DNA from: Paenibacillus sp. DMB20
GTDB taxonomy: Bacteria > Bacillota > Bacilli > Paenibacillales > Paenibacillaceae
Direction of reading: 5' to 3'
Length of the DNA: 64,000 nt
Assembly (NCBI RefSeq): GCF_000987955.1
Contig: NZ_LAZU01000053.1
Coordinates: 62,001-126,000 of the forward strand
Below the pieces are notes generated by a model. The model had not been told where the DNA came from. It worked only from the letters and a program-made list of their open reading frames with translations, and ran no database searches. The position numbers and the translations under genes are program-made. Of this stretch, positions 62,589 through 64,000 are shown piece by piece (the stretch's first letter is position 1; every line of letters starts with the position of its first letter).

Positions 62589-63553
62589 GTGATTGAGATC
62601 ATGCTGGACCGGAAAAACGGAAGCGCGTGGGATCTCGGACAAGTTGTTACCGATATCACATGGAAAACAAGCCGTCAGGCGAAGCCGGCAAGCTGGATAT
62701 CACTTACGTGGATCACGGGCTGGCGCAAAGCACAAAGTTTGATGTGGAGAACGGGGATATCATTCGTTTTCGTAAAGACGACAAGAATCTTTTTTACGGA
62801 TATGTCTTTTCCAAAGAATGGGGCGCTGACGGAGAGGTCAAGCTGCTTGCCTATGACCAGATGCGGTATCTTTCAAGCAATGATACGTACCGTTTCAAAA
62901 ACGTAAAAGTAGAAGACATTATCCGCAAAATCGCCAAGGATTATAATCTGAAAACGGGCAAGCTGGCGGATACCGGCTATGTAATTCCTTCCATGCTGGA
63001 GGATAATAAAAAATTGATCGATACCATTTCTAAAGGACTCGATGCGACCTTAATGGCTACTGGTCAATACTACATGTTTTATGACCTGTTCGGGGAATTA
63101 ACGCTGACCAATATTAATGACATGCTGCTGATGCTTGCGGTTGGGGAAGAAAGTCTCATGACCGATTTTTCGTACAAAAAAAGCATCGACAACGAAACAT
63201 ACAACCGGATTAAGGTTGTGAGGGACAACAAAGAAACGGGTAAGCGGGACGTTTATATTTACCAGCACGGACAGAATATTGCCAAGTGGGGTCTCCTTTC
63301 CCTGTATGAAGTCGCAGATGAGAACATGAACCCCGCTCAGTTGAAGGAGCTTGCCAAGAACCTGCTGAAATTGAATAACAGGGAGGAGCAAACCCTGTCT
63401 GTTGAAGCGATTGGGGATAGCCGGGTTCGTGCGGGCCATACGATTTACGTCAATCTTCCGGGAGAAGGGCTAAAACCGTATTTGATCGACGAGTGCACGC
63501 ATAAGTTTTCAGGCGGAGCGCATACGATGTCACTGAATATGAAGGTGGTGTAA
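62589..63553 (+). pseudogene. xkdQ: Baseplate hub protein XkdQ-like, frameshifted near the start
   Basis: About 321 residues if whole, gpD/gp27-like hub. GTG start at 62589 (AAGGGGGTGG upstream) gives MIEIMLDRKNGSAWDLGQVV and TDITWKTSRQ, then the frame is lost at 62678-62679 where one G seems missing; adding it gives GEAGKLDITYVDHGLAQSTK and then the long open frame to VNLPGEGLKPYLIDECTHKF. Homologous to XkdQ of PBSX, which joins tube and baseplate. Ten bases after xkdP. Confidence 0.88.
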
Positions 63554-63559
63554 CGACTG

Positions 63560-63856
63560 ATGCTGGATATTATCAAAAAAGCGAGCCTGAGCGCCGTCAG
63601 CAACACGAATCCCATGGCCGTGCTATACGGTACCGTAATTTCCGAAAATCCTCTTGAGGTGAACGTGGACCAGCGTTTTAACCTCACGGAGGATTTTTTG
63701 GTTGTGGGGGAGTCTATGACCGAGTACAAGCTCTATATTGCCGGCGAAGAGTATGTCATCCGTCAGGGATTAAAAACGGGAGATACCGTTCTGCTTGTAC
63801 GTTACCAGGGCGGTCAGACATATCTGGTATTGGATAGGCTGGTGAAGCCGTCATGA
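63560..63856 (+). CDS. xkdR: XkdR-like baseplate protein (DUF2577)
   Basis: 98 residues starting MLDIIKKASLSAVSNTNPMA, with the DUF2577 pattern AVLYGTVISENPLEVNVDQR and RQGLKTGDTVLLVRYQGGQT. In PBSX XkdR follows XkdQ and precedes XkdS. Small OB-like hub component. Overlaps the next start by four bases. Confidence 0.85.
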   Translation: MLDIIKKASLSAVSNTNPMAVLYGTVISENPLEVNVDQRFNLTEDFLVVGESMTEYKLYIAGEEYVIRQGLKTGDTVLLVRYQGGQTYLVLDRLVKPS

Positions 63857-64000
63857 TTCCGCAGGGAGGAACGTTATTGCCGGAAATGGAGATCGTGGAG
63901 GCTGTGGAACAGCCAAGTCTGACCTACCGTTTGAATTTTGAAGACGGGACGATTGACGGACAGATCGACGGTTTAAAGGCGATAGAACAGGCTGTCGTGA
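63853..64000 (+). CDS. xkdS: XkdS-like baseplate protein (DUF2634), 3' end outside window
   Basis: Starts MIPQGGTLLPEMEIVEAVEQ and runs off the end of the window in frame after about 49 codons (TYRLNFEDGTIDG, DGLKAIEQAV). The wording matches the start of the PBSX XkdS/gp25-like wedge family. ATGA overlap with xkdR confirms cotranslation. The baseplate, spike, fibre and lysis genes expected next lie beyond the window. Confidence 0.82.
   Translation, partial: MIPQGGTLLPEMEIVEAVEQPSLTYRLNFEDGTIDGQIDGLKAIEQAVV

Noticed and set aside
1..64000. tRNA, rRNA or insertion-sequence genes
   Set aside because: No tRNA-like cloverleaf, rRNA stretch or transposase was recognised by reading both strands; a tRNA scan would settle the first.

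Overview
The window looks like a Paenibacillus chromosome: moderate G+C, strong AGGAGG-type ribosome sites, Bacillales gene sets (dnaB-dnaI, ktrBA, sdhCAB, ecsAB, ykoEDC, hemQ) and S-layer-homology proteins. Family names come from reading the translations; no search was run.

Layout. 1-1.9 kb: end of an OmpR-type response regulator and its kinase. 2-13.6 kb: housekeeping (hemQ, yuiB-like, dnaB, dnaI, a 51-residue membrane protein, trxA, uvrC, a CPBP membrane protease, and ktrB-ktrA behind a c-di-AMP riboswitch). 13.7-24.2 kb: LysR regulator divergent from sdhCAB, an AAC(3)-type acetyltransferase, an ion channel, aldehyde dehydrogenase, metallophosphoesterase, PHP phosphatase and a second LysR. 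24.4-36.4 kb: cheX behind a SigD-like promoter, two SDRs, a DEAD-box-type helicase, ecsAB, a YjcZ-like peptide, an aminotransferase, a PNPOx-fold protein divergent from a MocR regulator, an AraC regulator and psd. 36.5-40 kb: TPP riboswitch and the ykoEDC thiamine/HMP transporter. 40-45 kb: an SLH protein and a 1146-residue secreted protein of unknown function with an A+T-rich junction. 45-53 kb: Fur-box iron-siderophore locus (AraC regulator fused to a binding-protein domain, lipoprotein receptor, two permeases, an ABC exporter, an ATPase). 53-54.6 kb: amino-acid permease.

54.8 kb to the end: a PBSX-type contractile-tail cluster. ImmA/ImmR-like genes face an ArpU-type regulator across three copies of the palindrome TTGCC-N4-GGCAA. 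Then follow tail terminator, a 57-residue ORF, sheath, tube, tail chaperone with a classic -1 slippery site, a short tape measure, LysM protein, XkdQ, XkdR and the start of XkdS. No terminase, portal, capsid or integrase gene lies between the regulators and the tail genes, so a headless phage-tail bacteriocin (tailocin) is the best reading, and the most interesting item here.

Quality caveat: seven otherwise conserved genes (ktrB, the first lysR, the channel, the second siderophore permease, the siderophore ATPase, xkdM, xkdQ) are broken by nine single-base losses in total, most of them in short homopolymers. All are restored by adding one base per site. This looks more like sequencing error than gene decay, so these genes are listed as frameshifted but probably intact in the organism.
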